The notes: generated by a model from the sequence alone, not told the origin. A stretch of 64,000 nt of DNA from an uncultured Prevotellaceae bacterium (GCA_900315455.1 OMZE01000012.1:1-64000); one strand, 5' to 3'; positions 36,399-45,179 are shown, counted from the first letter of the stretch. Made by a program: numbers and translations.

Positions 36399-37808
36399 TC
36401 ATTTAAGTTTGAAAGAATTTTCAATGCTGATGATCTCATCCTGGAACTGGCGGTCGACCTTCATGCGCTCCTCCACCTTCTCGCAACTGTGGAGAACTGT
36501 GGAATGGTCGCGACCGGCGATGAGTTTGCCAATCCTTGATGCCGGCATCTTGGTGTGCTTCTGTGCAAGATACATCGATACCTGCCGTGCTACGACGAAG
36601 TCGCGCTTGCGGCTCTTTCCACTCACATCCTCTGGAGCAACATGATAGTGCTGGCACACCTTCTCCAGAATCTCGTCGATGGTAAGCGGGTTGTTGTCTA
36701 CTTTCACCGAACGTTTCACAAGACTCTCGGCAAGTTGCATGTCGATGCTCCTGTTATAAACGATGGAATACGCCATCAGGGAGTTGACCACGCCTTCGAG
36801 GTCACGCACACTTCCATTAGCGGTATGTGCGATATAACGTACCACATCTTCTGGAATGTCGAGTCCGTCGTGAAGTATCTTGGCATTGAGGATATCGAGG
36901 CAAAGTTGCTCATTCGGGCGCTCCAGTTCGGCGATAAGCCCGCAACTGAAACGAGTAATGAGCCGCTCGTTCATTCCCTGCAGGTCGACTGGCGGTCTGT
37001 CGCATGCCAGGATGACCCTCTTGCCCGTACGGAAGAGATGGTCGAAGATATGGAAGAAAGTATCTTGAGTCCTTGGTGAGGTCATCCACTCCTGTATGTC
37101 ATCGACAATGAGCACGTCGATGGTTTGGTAGAAGTTGATGAAATCATTGAGGGTGTTGAATCTCACGGCATTGGTGTATTGCACCTGGAAAAGTCGGGCA
37201 CTGACATACAGTACTCTCTTCTGGGGATAGAGTTTCTTTATCCTTACACCAATGGCATTGATGAGATGAGTCTTTCCACACCCTGAAGGCCCAAAGACAA
37301 ACATGGGGTTGAACTGGGTGGTGGAAGGATTCTGTGCAATGGAGAGTCCCACCGCACGTGGAAGTTTATTGCTGTCGCCTTCAATGAAGTTCTCGAAAGT
37401 CTGCTGGGGGTTGAGTTGTGGGTCAACGGGCTGGAGCCGGGAAGCGTCGAGGACGCCATACGACTGATTGGCATTCTCCCGTGGAAGAGGTTTTTCAATT
37501 TGGTCTTGCGTATTATCAGACTGCAGCACCATGCCCTTGTCGTTTGTCTTGTCGGTAACGACACGATAGGTGAGACGAACGTTCTGTCCAAAATACCTCT
37601 TCAGAGCCTTTCCTATCAAGTCAACGAAGTTCTCCTCCAAATACTCGTACACGAAGGGGCTGGGCACCTGCACGAGTATCGTCATCGTGGCCGGTGAATA
37701 CGACACGAAGACGATGGGCTTGAACCATGTTTCGAATTGCTGCTCCGACACATTGCCTTTTATCAATTGGAGGCTTTGCTGCCAGAGTTGCGCTGGACTT
37801 ACTTTCAT
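36399..37808 (-). CDS. dnaA: Chromosomal replication initiator protein DnaA
   Basis: 469 residues with all four domains. Domain I has 'QLWQQSLQLIKGNVSEQQFETWF'-type sequence, a short variable linker follows, then AAA+ domain III with Walker A 'GPSGCGKTHL' and Walker B 'VLIVDDIQEW'. Domain IV has the signature 'GRDHSTVLHSCEKV'. It binds DnaA boxes and opens the origin. Length is normal. It stands alone, transcribed leftward from a consensus promoter. No cluster of DnaA boxes was seen beside it. Confidence 0.98.
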   Translation of the reverse strand: MKVSPAQLWQQSLQLIKGNVSEQQFETWFKPIVFVSYSPATMTILVQVPSPFVYEYLEENFVDLIGKALKRYFGQNVRLTYRVVTDKTNDKGMVLQSDNTQDQIEKPLPRENANQSYGVLDASRLQPVDPQLNPQQTFENFIEGDSNKLPRAVGLSIAQNPSTTQFNPMFVFGPSGCGKTHLINAIGVRIKKLYPQKRVLYVSARLFQVQYTNAVRFNTLNDFINFYQTIDVLIVDDIQEWMTSPRTQDTFFHIFDHLFRTGKRVILACDRPPVDLQGMNERLITRFSCGLIAELERPNEQLCLDILNAKILHDGLDIPEDVVRYIAHTANGSVRDLEGVVNSLMAYSIVYNRSIDMQLAESLVKRSVKVDNNPLTIDEILEKVCQHYHVAPEDVSGKSRKRDFVVARQVSMYLAQKHTKMPASRIGKLIAGRDHSTVLHSCEKVEERMKVDRQFQDEIISIENSFKLK

Positions 37809-37890
37809 TGACTATTTGTTTTGAAAAGGTGAAGGGCACTCACTCCCTTCCGAAATCGAATGCAAATATCGCAATAATTTTTCTGATAAA

Positions 37891-37923
37891 CAAATGTAAG
37901 ATTTATGCTACTTTATAACCAAA
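37891..37923 (-). promoter_or_regulatory. dnaA promoter
   Basis: Minus strand: TTTG (37923-37920), 21-nt spacer, TACATTTG (37898-37891). Exact match to the Bacteroidetes consensus, about 85 nt before the dnaA start. Confidence 0.8.
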
Positions 37924-37997
37924 GAACGTAAATACTTATAAACTCGGCACTTAGGCTGCAATGTGGTTGCGTGAAAAATTCTTTACATTTGCATTTT

Positions 37998-38182
37998 TGC
38001 AAGTTATTGTGTTATTGGCACTTAGAGAAAAGAACACCGAAACGAAGCATCATGTAAACAGTTAGTATAAAGCCAACGGAAATGCCTAAGAATTACGCAT
38101 TTTGGTGGATTGGATAAAGTGATTTCTACGCAGACAATTATTTAGACGCATTCTATTTTACGTCTAATGGAGCATTTTTTTT
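37998..38182 (+). ncRNA. Candidate rod-shaped small RNA diverging from dnaA
   Basis: The dnaA-mlaD gap (37809-38242) has no gene. A plus-strand TACATTTG -7 box (37984-37991) is followed by nested complementary segments: ATTGT (38006) with ACAAT (38134), CACTT (38019) with AAGTG (38117), CACCGAAA (38035) with TTTTGGTG (38100), GCAT (38047) with ATGC (38082). A TTAGACG/CGTCTAA hairpin (38142-38167) and eight T (38175-38182) close it. The -33 element is weak and a 7-nt gap separates hairpin from T-run, so confidence is limited. Confidence 0.45.
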
Positions 38183-38242
38183 CATCCTTACCCCATGGCA
38201 TTTTCAAATACCTTTTTAGGGGGGTATTTGAGCCGTCAGGTA

Positions 38243-39199
38243 TCAGGGATTAGCAGGTTTGTCTTTTTTCCCAAACACCGAGAAATGCACATATCTCTTG
38301 GGGTGCTGTCTCAGGTCGATCATGAGGGAGTCGACATGGGTGAGTGTGGCATCGAGTTTGTCGTATACCTCACGGTCGTTGAGCAGTTTAGCCACCGTAC
38401 CGTTTCCGCTGTTGATTTGTTCGGTAATCCCCTTGAGATTGGCGAGCGTCTGGTTGAGTTGTTCCAGAGTGGATTGCAGGTCGAGAGCGGCGAGATTGCT
38501 GGTCAGGCGCTCTGCGTTGTCCATTACCTGACTTGCGCTGCCGATGGCCGTTCCAGCCTGTTGCAGCACGCCATCAGCCCTTCCCACGAGTCCTGGCACG
38601 TTGCTCTTGAGGTCTGCCATGAGATAGTTGATGTCTTTTGTGGTCTGCGTGAGGTCACCCGAGAGTTGGTCGGCATGATGGAGGGTGCTGATGATAGACT
38701 GGTCGGCAAGGATATAATTGATGGAAGAGAGGATAGCATCGAGTTTCGGCATCATTTCCTGTATCTGGGGTACCATTTCCTTTACCTTGGCCATAGCGCC
38801 CCCATTGAGCCTTCCCTCAAAGGTGTCGCCTTCCTTGAGGTAGCCGTTGGCAGCATCGCCCAAGATGAGGTCGACCTGCACATTTCCCAGCAAGTCGCTT
38901 GAGATTTCTGCCACCGTACCCTTAGGAATCTTAAGATGGTCGTCGATTTCCACCTCTGCGATAATCTTGTCCCGATGGTTGTAATCGTAATTGATTCCCC
39001 TGACCAATCCCACCTTGTATCCATTTTCCTTGATAGGGCTGGAATCTGTGAGGCCACTGACATCTGAAAATGACACATAATAAGTAGTGTCGTCGGAAAA
39101 GTGCGTCACTCCCTTGAGAAACTGCATGCCGAAAAACAACAGCACAATGCCTACAATTGCCACCAGGGCTATTTTTATTTCTTTGGTGAATCCTTTCAT
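38243..39199 (-). CDS. MCE/MlaD-family lipid-transport protein
   Basis: 318 residues. One N-terminal membrane helix (IALVAIVGIVLLFFGMQFL) anchors it to the inner membrane. A single MCE domain follows ('YYVSFSDVSGLTDSSPIKENGYKVG', 'AEISSDLLGNVQVDLILG'), and then a helical C-terminal region with heptad-like Leu spacing that would form a periplasmic barrel or needle. MCE proteins ferry phospholipids between the membranes. It begins 1 nt after the amidase stop, so the two are one operon. The ATPase and permease partners are not in the window. Confidence 0.9.
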   Translation of the reverse strand: MKGFTKEIKIALVAIVGIVLLFFGMQFLKGVTHFSDDTTYYVSFSDVSGLTDSSPIKENGYKVGLVRGINYDYNHRDKIIAEVEIDDHLKIPKGTVAEISSDLLGNVQVDLILGDAANGYLKEGDTFEGRLNGGAMAKVKEMVPQIQEMMPKLDAILSSINYILADQSIISTLHHADQLSGDLTQTTKDINYLMADLKSNVPGLVGRADGVLQQAGTAIGSASQVMDNAERLTSNLAALDLQSTLEQLNQTLANLKGITEQINSGNGTVAKLLNDREVYDKLDATLTHVDSLMIDLRQHPKRYVHFSVFGKKDKPANP

Positions 39200-39200
39200 C

Positions 39201-41081
39201 TTATTTGGTTTGTTTAGCGTTTCTATATTCTTTTATGGCCTGTGCCAAAGGTATTTTCATGCCATCGCGGAAAGCAATGATGAAAGCCTGTGGGAACAAC
39301 TCACTGACAGTCTTGCGCAACTGGCTGATTTCCTCAAAGTCGGGAGTCGCCCCAACGGTATACTTATAAAGGTCGTTTTCTACATACATGTCCACTCCTT
39401 GCAACCCTTTGAACACTGCATCGTCTACAGGCAGTTGCAAACTGTTGGCTGCTATTTGCACCTTGAATATCGGTCTTCCGCCCGCTTCAAGCAGAGGAGC
39501 AACAGGTGTTGGAGATGGAACTGACGGACTATCCTGGGCAACAGGTTGCTGGGAAGTTACGGGAGTTGGTTGTGTCGGAGGGGGTGGAATGGTCGCAGTG
39601 ACGCGGACAGTATCAGAAGAGGGTAAAGGAATTGGCGGGGGAGCCGGTGTAGCGGGGCGTGGAGCCGTAGCGGTAGTTGCAGGCGGCGGGGGAGCCGGTG
39701 TAGCGGGGCGTGGAGCCGCAGCGGTAGTTGCAGGCGGCGGGGGAGCCTGTGTGGCGGGGCGCGGAGCCGCAGCGGTAGTCGTAGGGGGTTGGGGAGCCGG
39801 TGTGGCAGGGCGTGGAGCCGTAGCGGTAGTTGCAGGAGGCGGGGGTGCCGGAGTGGCGGGGCGCGGAGCCGCAGCGGCAGTTACAGGAGGCGGGGGAGCC
39901 GGTGTAGCGGGGCGTGGAGCCGCAGCGGCAGTTACAGGCGGTGGGGGTGCCGGTATGGCGGGAGGAGGTGAGGCGGTAGAAGTAGTGGGCAACTTCCTTA
40001 CGCTTCGTTGTTCTGCAAATTGTGTTACAGAAGTTGTATCGTCTTCCACAAACGGACGAGTAGCCACGGGATGTGCTGTAGATGGAGAAGATTCCGTGGT
40101 GGAAGAAGGCTTTGGGGTGGAAGGTGCCTTCGGAGTAGCAGAAGAAGATGCAGAGGTGGAAGTCGAGGGCTTCGGAGCGGAAGTGGAAGGCTTCGGAGTG
40201 GAAGTCGTAGGTTTCGGAGTAGTTGAAGGGGCCGGGGCCGGTGTAGCAGGAGTGGTTTGCTGAGCCAAGACAGGGGTATTGTCAGAGGCATCCGAGGAAC
40301 CATTGGCAGCGATTTTCGTTGAGCCGTGCTGTTTTTTGTATTTCAAGAAGGCGTTGTAGATGCCTTTCGCCATGAGGTTCTGACCGTCGGCGCTGTTGAG
40401 AAACTGTTCCTCGTCGGGGGTGGTGATGAATCCCAACTCTATCAGGCAACTCGGCATCGAGGTCTCCCTGAGCACGAGGAACCCCGCTTGGTGCACACCC
40501 TTGTTTACCCTTCCACTTACGGCACACACCTCGCTCTGGATGAGTTTGGCCAGGTCTACACTCTTAGCCATGTTCTTGTCTTGCATGAGTTCGAACATGA
40601 TATAACTCTCCGACGACTTCGGGTCGAAGCCGGCGTAGCGCTGCTTATAGTCTTTCTCGATGAGGATGACAGAATTCTCTCGCTTAGCCACATTGAGGTT
40701 GTCGTTGGCCCTATGCATACCGAGCGTATAGGTTTCGAACCCACGTGAGATTTTGCCACCGTCGAGCGCATTGGTATGTACCGAGATAAACAGGTCGGCC
40801 TTGTTTCGGTTGGCGATGTTGGCCCTTTCGCTCAAGGGAATGAAGACATCTGTCGTCCTGGTGTAGATAACCTTCACGTCGTGGCAGTTTTTCTCCACCA
40901 TTTTGCCGAAAGCCAGCGCCACCTTCAGGTTGATGTCCTTCTCCTTGGAGATGGCACCAGGGGCACCCGAGTCGTGACCGCCATGACCTGCGTCGATGAC
41001 GAGCGTAAACTTATTCGCCGCCAAGGCAGTAGCGATGGCGAGCGACAAAAAGACAAGGGTGAGTAAGATTATTTTTCGCAT
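39201..41081 (-). CDS. N-acetylmuramoyl-L-alanine amidase with Pro-rich repeats and SPOR-like end
   Basis: 626 residues from the ATG at 41081, chosen for the signal peptide (MRKIILLTLVFLSLAIATALA); the frame opens at 41123. An Amidase_3 zinc domain spans roughly 25-260 ('VIDAGHGGHDSGAPG', 'SVHTNALDG', 'IELGFITTPDEE'). Next is a Ser/Thr/Pro linker, then six 17-residue repeats of the type PAPPPPVTAAAAPRPAT (about 379-480). A C-terminal SPOR-like domain ends it ('FKVQIAANSLQLPV', 'YKYTVGATPDFEEI'). It cleaves the peptide from glycan in cell separation; SPOR domains bind denuded septal glycan. The repeat-rich linker is unusually long. Confidence 0.92.
   Translation of the reverse strand: MRKIILLTLVFLSLAIATALAANKFTLVIDAGHGGHDSGAPGAISKEKDINLKVALAFGKMVEKNCHDVKVIYTRTTDVFIPLSERANIANRNKADLFISVHTNALDGGKISRGFETYTLGMHRANDNLNVAKRENSVILIEKDYKQRYAGFDPKSSESYIMFELMQDKNMAKSVDLAKLIQSEVCAVSGRVNKGVHQAGFLVLRETSMPSCLIELGFITTPDEEQFLNSADGQNLMAKGIYNAFLKYKKQHGSTKIAANGSSDASDNTPVLAQQTTPATPAPAPSTTPKPTTSTPKPSTSAPKPSTSTSASSSATPKAPSTPKPSSTTESSPSTAHPVATRPFVEDDTTSVTQFAEQRSVRKLPTTSTASPPPAIPAPPPPVTAAAAPRPATPAPPPPVTAAAAPRPATPAPPPPATTATAPRPATPAPQPPTTTAAAPRPATQAPPPPATTAAAPRPATPAPPPPATTATAPRPATPAPPPIPLPSSDTVRVTATIPPPPTQPTPVTSQQPVAQDSPSVPSPTPVAPLLEAGGRPIFKVQIAANSLQLPVDDAVFKGLQGVDMYVENDLYKYTVGATPDFEEISQLRKTVSELFPQAFIIAFRDGMKIPLAQAIKEYRNAKQTK
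39641..39946. repeat. 51-bp minisatellite inside the amidase gene
   Basis: Six head-to-tail units of 51 bp begin at 39641, 39692, 39743, 39794, 39845 and 39896; a partial seventh follows. Each encodes 17 residues rich in Pro, Ala and Thr. Units differ at a few positions (for example PAPQPP in one copy). Multiples of 3 keep the frame open whatever the copy number. Confidence 0.92.
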
Positions 41082-41145
41082 TTCCAATTCTATTCGTCTG
41101 CAAAAATAATGATTTTTGTGCAAAACACCGCCAATAACGCCAATT

Positions 41146-41520
41146 TTAGATATTTTTCACATGGATTTTCACACTTGCCGACCGGCAAGCGGCCTTCAAT
41201 GGTGGACTTACCTTCTCTATCTCTACCCAGAGTTCGCTGACCGAGGGAAACGACTCGCACACCTTCGAGGCGATGCGGCCTGCCACATGTTCGAGCAGGC
41301 GCGACGGTATCGCCATCTCCGCCTTGACGATTTCAAGCAGGGCGGCATAATTCACCGTGTCGTCGACAGCATCGGTAAGCAATGCTTTGGAAAAGTCGGT
41401 CTTCACCACCACAGAGACCACGAACTCGCCTCCGGTGAGCCGTTCCTGGTCGAGCACGCCATGGCGTGCGAACACCCTTATTTTATTGAGCGAAACAAGC
41501 CCTTCGCTGAATGTCATCAT
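41146..41520 (-). CDS. folB: Dihydroneopterin aldolase
   Basis: 124 residues, the usual size. Family features: 'VFARHGVLDQERLTGGEFVVSV' start type, 'DDTVNYAALLEIV', 'LLEHVAGRIA', and the C-terminal 'VEIEKVSPPL'. It converts dihydroneopterin to hydroxymethyl-dihydropterin in folate synthesis. Starts 3 nt after the nrdJ stop, so probably co-transcribed. An alternative ATG is one codon later (41517). Confidence 0.94.
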   Translation of the reverse strand: MMTFSEGLVSLNKIRVFARHGVLDQERLTGGEFVVSVVVKTDFSKALLTDAVDDTVNYAALLEIVKAEMAIPSRLLEHVAGRIASKVCESFPSVSELWVEIEKVSPPLKAACRSASVKIHVKNI

Positions 41521-41523
41521 CTG

Positions 41524-44076
41524 CTATCCACATTTTGAGTGACCACAGTTCTTGCAGATGAGGCATCCCTCCTGATAGACCAGCGTCTCGTTGCCACACT
41601 CAGGACATTTCTTTCCCTTAGCCACTGTGCCGTCGACAATGTATTTCTTGAGTGCCCTCTCCACACCATTCTTCCAGGTATTGATGCTCTCGCTCTTGAG
41701 TTGCAACGAACTGACCAATTTGATGACATGTTCGATGGGCATCCGGTAGCGCAGCACCCCCGAGATGAGTTTGGCGTAGTTCCAATACTCGGGGTTGAAT
41801 TTCTCGCTCAAGCCCTCCACCGTGGTTTTGTAGCCACGCTTGTTTTCAAACTGGAAGTCATAGCGGTGGCTGCCATCCTCGTTGGTCTGCTTGATGATTT
41901 TGCCCTTCGTCACTGTTTTTGGTAGAACGATACCCTCGTCGTCGTCCTGAAGACCGGTAAATATCTCATAGGGATAGCCATGGAGCAAGCCCACGAAAGC
42001 CACCCATTTCTCCTTGTTGTTCTGGAACCTCACCACGTCGCACTCAAGGACCTGTGGCCTCACCTCAGTGACCTCGGGGTGTACAGGACAGTTCTCTTCT
42101 GGTTTCGTCTCCTTCTTCTTTTTCTTGTCTACAGCCACCATCACACCAGCACGGCTGCCGTCGCGGTAGATGGTACAGCCCTTGCAGCCCGACCTCCATG
42201 CCTCGATATAGAGTTTGTTGACCAGTTCTTCATCCACGTTGTTGGGAAGGTTGACGGTCACGCTGATAGAATGGTCGACCCATTTCTGTATCCTGCCCTG
42301 CATCTTCACTTTCATCAACCAGTCTACGTCATTGGCAGTAGCCTTAAAATAGGGCGACCGTGCCACGAGTTGGTCGATTTCCTCCTGGCTGTAGCGCTGC
42401 TCGGTATCCAGTCCGTTGACCTTCATCCACTGGAGGAATTTGGGATGATAGACGATATACTCCTCGAAAGAATCGCCCACATCGTCGACGAAATCCACAT
42501 GTACGTTGGCATCGCCGGGGTTGACCTTGCGACGGCGTTTGTAGACCGGCATGAAGACAGGCTCTATGCCACTGGTGGTCTGCGTCATCAGGCTGGTGGT
42601 GCCTGTAGGTGCTATGGTAAGGCAAGCGATGTTGCGACGCCCATACTTCACCATATCGTCGTAAAGTTCGGGGGAAGCCTCCTTGATACGCCTCACAAAA
42701 GGATTGTTCTCCTCGCGCTTGGCATCGTAGATCTTGAAAGCCCCACGCTCCTTTGCCATCGTTACCGATGAGCCGTAAGCAGCGAGCGCCAGGGTGCGCT
42801 GCACCTCAACAGCGAAATCGGTGGCTTCCTCTGTACCATAGCGCAGTCCGAGTGCGGCTATCATATCACCTTCGGCAGTGATACCCACGCCGGTTCGCCT
42901 TCCAAGACCGCTCTTGTCGTAGATTTTTTCCCATAGGTGATACTCTGCGCCTTTCACCTCATCGCTCTGAGGATCGCTCTTCACCTTCGCCATGATGCCC
43001 TCGATTTTCTCCAGTTCCAGGTCTACGATATCGTCCATAATGCGCTGTGCGAGAGTCACATGCTTTTTGAACTTGGCGAAATCAAATTTCGCCTCGGCGG
43101 TGAAGGGGTTGTCGACATAAGAATAGAGGTTGATAGACAAGAGTCTGCAAGAATCATAGGGACAGAGCGGGATTTCCCCACACGGGTTGGTGGAGATGGT
43201 GCGGAAGCCGAGGTCGGCATAGCAGTCGGGGATGCTTTCACGGATGATGGTGTCCCAGAAGAGCACACCCGGCTCGGCACTTTTCCATGCATTGTGCACT
43301 ATCTTCGTCCACAGTTCTTTCGCGTCTATGGTCTTCTCAAACTCCGGCGTGGCGCTGTCTACGGGGAACTGCTGCACGTAGGGCTGGTTGTTGACCACGG
43401 CTTTCATGAAATCATCGTCGATGCGGACGGAGACATTGGCTCCTGTCACCTTCCCCTCGGTCATCTTCGCATCGATAAACGCCTCACTGTCAGGATGCTT
43501 GATGCTCACGGTGAGCATGAGGGCGCCACGGCGACCATCCTGAGCCACCTCACGGGTGGAATTGCTGTAACGCTCCATGAAGGGAACCAATCCGGTGCTG
43601 GTGAGGGCAGAATTGTTCACCGGCGAGCCTTTAGGCCGCAGGTGAGAGAGGTCGTGCCCCACTCCACCCCTTCGCTTCATGAGTTGCACCTGCTCTTGGT
43701 CGATGCGAAGCACTGCACCATAGGAGTCGGCATTGCCATCGAGTCCCACCACGAAACAGTTCGACAATGAAGCCACTTGATGGTTATTCCCTATTCCCGT
43801 CATCGGACTGCCGGCAGGCACCAGGTATCTGAAATGGTCGAGAAGCGTGAACACCTCCTCGGCCGAGAGGGGATTGGGATATTTGCTCTCTATGCGTGCT
43901 ATTTCGTTGGCGATACGCCAATGCATGTCTTCTGGCGACTTCTCGTAGATGTTGCCGAAACTGTCTTTCATGGCGTACTTATTCACCCATACACGCGCAG
44001 CGAGTTCATCGCCTGAGAAATATGCCAACGAAGCGGCATAGGCTTCGTCGTAGGAGTAGGTTTTCTGTTGACTCAT
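41524..44076 (-). CDS. nrdJ: Ribonucleoside-diphosphate reductase, adenosylcobalamin-dependent (class II)
   Basis: 850 residues. N-terminal 'SYDEAYAASLAYFSGDELAARVW' type sequence, 'QVASLSNCFVVG' with the active-site Cys, 'NPCGEIPLCPYDSC' with the radical-site Cys, and 'APTGTTSLM'. The C-terminus is a zinc-ribbon (CPECGNETL... CLICKNCG). This is the class II layout: reduction of ribonucleotides with adenosylcobalamin as radical source, independent of oxygen. No small subunit gene is adjacent. No cobalamin riboswitch was seen upstream. It ties this organism's DNA synthesis to B12, which the cluster 8 kb away makes or imports. Confidence 0.93.
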   Translation of the reverse strand: MSQQKTYSYDEAYAASLAYFSGDELAARVWVNKYAMKDSFGNIYEKSPEDMHWRIANEIARIESKYPNPLSAEEVFTLLDHFRYLVPAGSPMTGIGNNHQVASLSNCFVVGLDGNADSYGAVLRIDQEQVQLMKRRGGVGHDLSHLRPKGSPVNNSALTSTGLVPFMERYSNSTREVAQDGRRGALMLTVSIKHPDSEAFIDAKMTEGKVTGANVSVRIDDDFMKAVVNNQPYVQQFPVDSATPEFEKTIDAKELWTKIVHNAWKSAEPGVLFWDTIIRESIPDCYADLGFRTISTNPCGEIPLCPYDSCRLLSINLYSYVDNPFTAEAKFDFAKFKKHVTLAQRIMDDIVDLELEKIEGIMAKVKSDPQSDEVKGAEYHLWEKIYDKSGLGRRTGVGITAEGDMIAALGLRYGTEEATDFAVEVQRTLALAAYGSSVTMAKERGAFKIYDAKREENNPFVRRIKEASPELYDDMVKYGRRNIACLTIAPTGTTSLMTQTTSGIEPVFMPVYKRRRKVNPGDANVHVDFVDDVGDSFEEYIVYHPKFLQWMKVNGLDTEQRYSQEEIDQLVARSPYFKATANDVDWLMKVKMQGRIQKWVDHSISVTVNLPNNVDEELVNKLYIEAWRSGCKGCTIYRDGSRAGVMVAVDKKKKKETKPEENCPVHPEVTEVRPQVLECDVVRFQNNKEKWVAFVGLLHGYPYEIFTGLQDDDEGIVLPKTVTKGKIIKQTNEDGSHRYDFQFENKRGYKTTVEGLSEKFNPEYWNYAKLISGVLRYRMPIEHVIKLVSSLQLKSESINTWKNGVERALKKYIVDGTVAKGKKCPECGNETLVYQEGCLICKNCGHSKCG

Positions 44077-44101
44077 GATAGTAATAATAAAATTGGGATT
44101 G

Positions 44102-44133
44102 CAAATCTACAAACTTTTTATGAGAACATGAAA
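44102..44133 (-). promoter_or_regulatory. Putative nrdJ promoter
   Basis: Minus strand: TTTC (44133-44130), 20-nt spacer, TAGATTTG (44109-44102). One mismatch in the -33 box, about 25 nt before the start codon. Confidence 0.55.
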
Positions 44134-44415
44134 GGATTGTGAAGAAAAAAAGGAAGAGATATGAATATTTGAAATTGATTTTTTAGTATACCATGACATA
44201 CACGAAGTTGCGGAAAAACATTACAATTTAGATTAAGCCATCGCAAGTATTTTATTGTAATACTATCTATTAAGCGAACATATTAAAGTAAATATCGAAT
44301 AAGCAGATTGATTTTTTGGAACATTTTGAATTCCATCCAAAGACAAAAGTTTACCAAAAAAGAGAACTAAGCGTGAGTGAAAGAGACGTATGTTCTGCGA
44401 AATTTTTCAGCATTG
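44134..44415. other. AT-rich intergenic region without recognised features
   Basis: Left part of the 680-bp gap between nrdJ (-) and the lipoprotein gene (+). I see no gene and no clear RNA structure. The right part of the gap is the 150-bp direct repeat listed separately. Confidence 0.4.
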
Positions 44416-44713
44416 CTCTCGGCTTTGGATAAAAACCTCCCGCTCGAAAAAACAAATGAATTTGCTTTTTTGCTCGCTTATTCGGTTTTTTCACTATATT
44501 TGCCACTCGTGGCCAATATAGGAGGCGCCTTGGCAACAAAAATAAATCTGAATTATTTTGTGTTCCTCTCGGCTTTGGATAAAAACCTCCCGCTCGAAAA
44601 AAACAAAGATTTGTTTTTTGCTCGCTTATTCGGTTTTTTCACTAATTTGCCACTGCGTGGCCAATATAGGAGGCGCCTCGGAAACAAAAATAAATCTAAT
44701 TTATTTTGTGTTC
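44416..44713. repeat. Two tandem ~150-bp direct repeats, each with a promoter-like element
   Basis: Copy 1 is 44416-44565 (150 bp) and copy 2 is 44566-44713 (148 bp), nearly identical; a third copy starts at 44714 (CTCTCGGCTTT) and breaks off. Each copy holds TTTG, a 22-nt spacer and a -7 box: TATATTTG at 44495-44502 in copy 1, TAATTTG at 44643-44649 in copy 2. Each also holds the palindrome AGGCGCCT. Open frames across the repeats are probably not translated. Confidence 0.88.
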
Positions 44714-44735
44714 CTCTCGGCTTTAACTATATTTG
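44705..44735 (+). promoter_or_regulatory. Promoter of the lipoprotein-patatin operon
   Basis: TTTG (44705-44708) at the end of repeat copy 2, 19-nt spacer, TATATTTG (44728-44735). Exact consensus. The leader to the ATG at 44756 would be only about 15 nt. Confidence 0.8.
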
Positions 44736-44755
44736 CAGCACAAACGAAAGGAATA

Positions 44756-45163
44756 ATGCAACTGTCGGCAAACAGAACATCACTGGTGAAATGGAAAGGC
44801 AGGATATATGGTCTTGCCACCATTCTCTTGTGCGCCATCATGCTGACGGGCTGCGACCGGACAACACTCCGACGAGCCATCGACCTCCTGGGCCACCGCG
44901 ACGAAAGCAAGCCTCCGATATACCATGAGTACGAAGGCTACAGCCCAGGCGTACGCAGGAGCCGTGTAGCCGAGGAGTTCTCACGCTACCACTATTACAT
45001 CGCGCCAGAGTCGGTAGCCCCCGACCCTGACCCCGATATATACTTCAGGCAAGACTTCGAAGGTGTGGAGCCAATGGTGACCTTCGATGAGGAGCAATAC
45101 TGGCGCGATCATCCCCTGCAACTCGACATCGACGAAACGAACGATGCCTCTTCCACTGACTAA
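44756..45163 (+). CDS. Small lipoprotein of unknown function
   Basis: 135 residues from the ATG at 44756; the frame runs open to 44558, but that part lies in the repeat and ahead of the promoter. Lipoprotein signal: a charged start, then 'GLATILLCAIMLTGC'. After the Cys comes D-R-T-T, not a surface-export signal. The mature part is short, hydrophilic and Tyr/Asp-rich (YHEYEGYSPGV, 'PDPDPDIYFRQDF'). No family recognised. Patatin-like lipase gene starts 16 nt later. Confidence 0.7.
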   Translation: MQLSANRTSLVKWKGRIYGLATILLCAIMLTGCDRTTLRRAIDLLGHRDESKPPIYHEYEGYSPGVRRSRVAEEFSRYHYYIAPESVAPDPDPDIYFRQDFEGVEPMVTFDEEQYWRDHPLQLDIDETNDASSTD

Positions 45164-45179
45164 ACGACATCACAGCAAC

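Noticed and set aside
37809-38242. Possible replication origin next to dnaA
   Set aside because: No cluster of DnaA boxes (TTATNCACA) was found on either strand in the gaps beside dnaA. The AT-rich sequence alone is not enough. A GC-skew plot of the whole chromosome would decide.
44377-44928. Plus-strand frames through the 150-bp repeats as coding genes
   Set aside because: The frames owe their similarity to the DNA repeat, lie ahead of the exact promoter at 44705, and differ in frame between copies.
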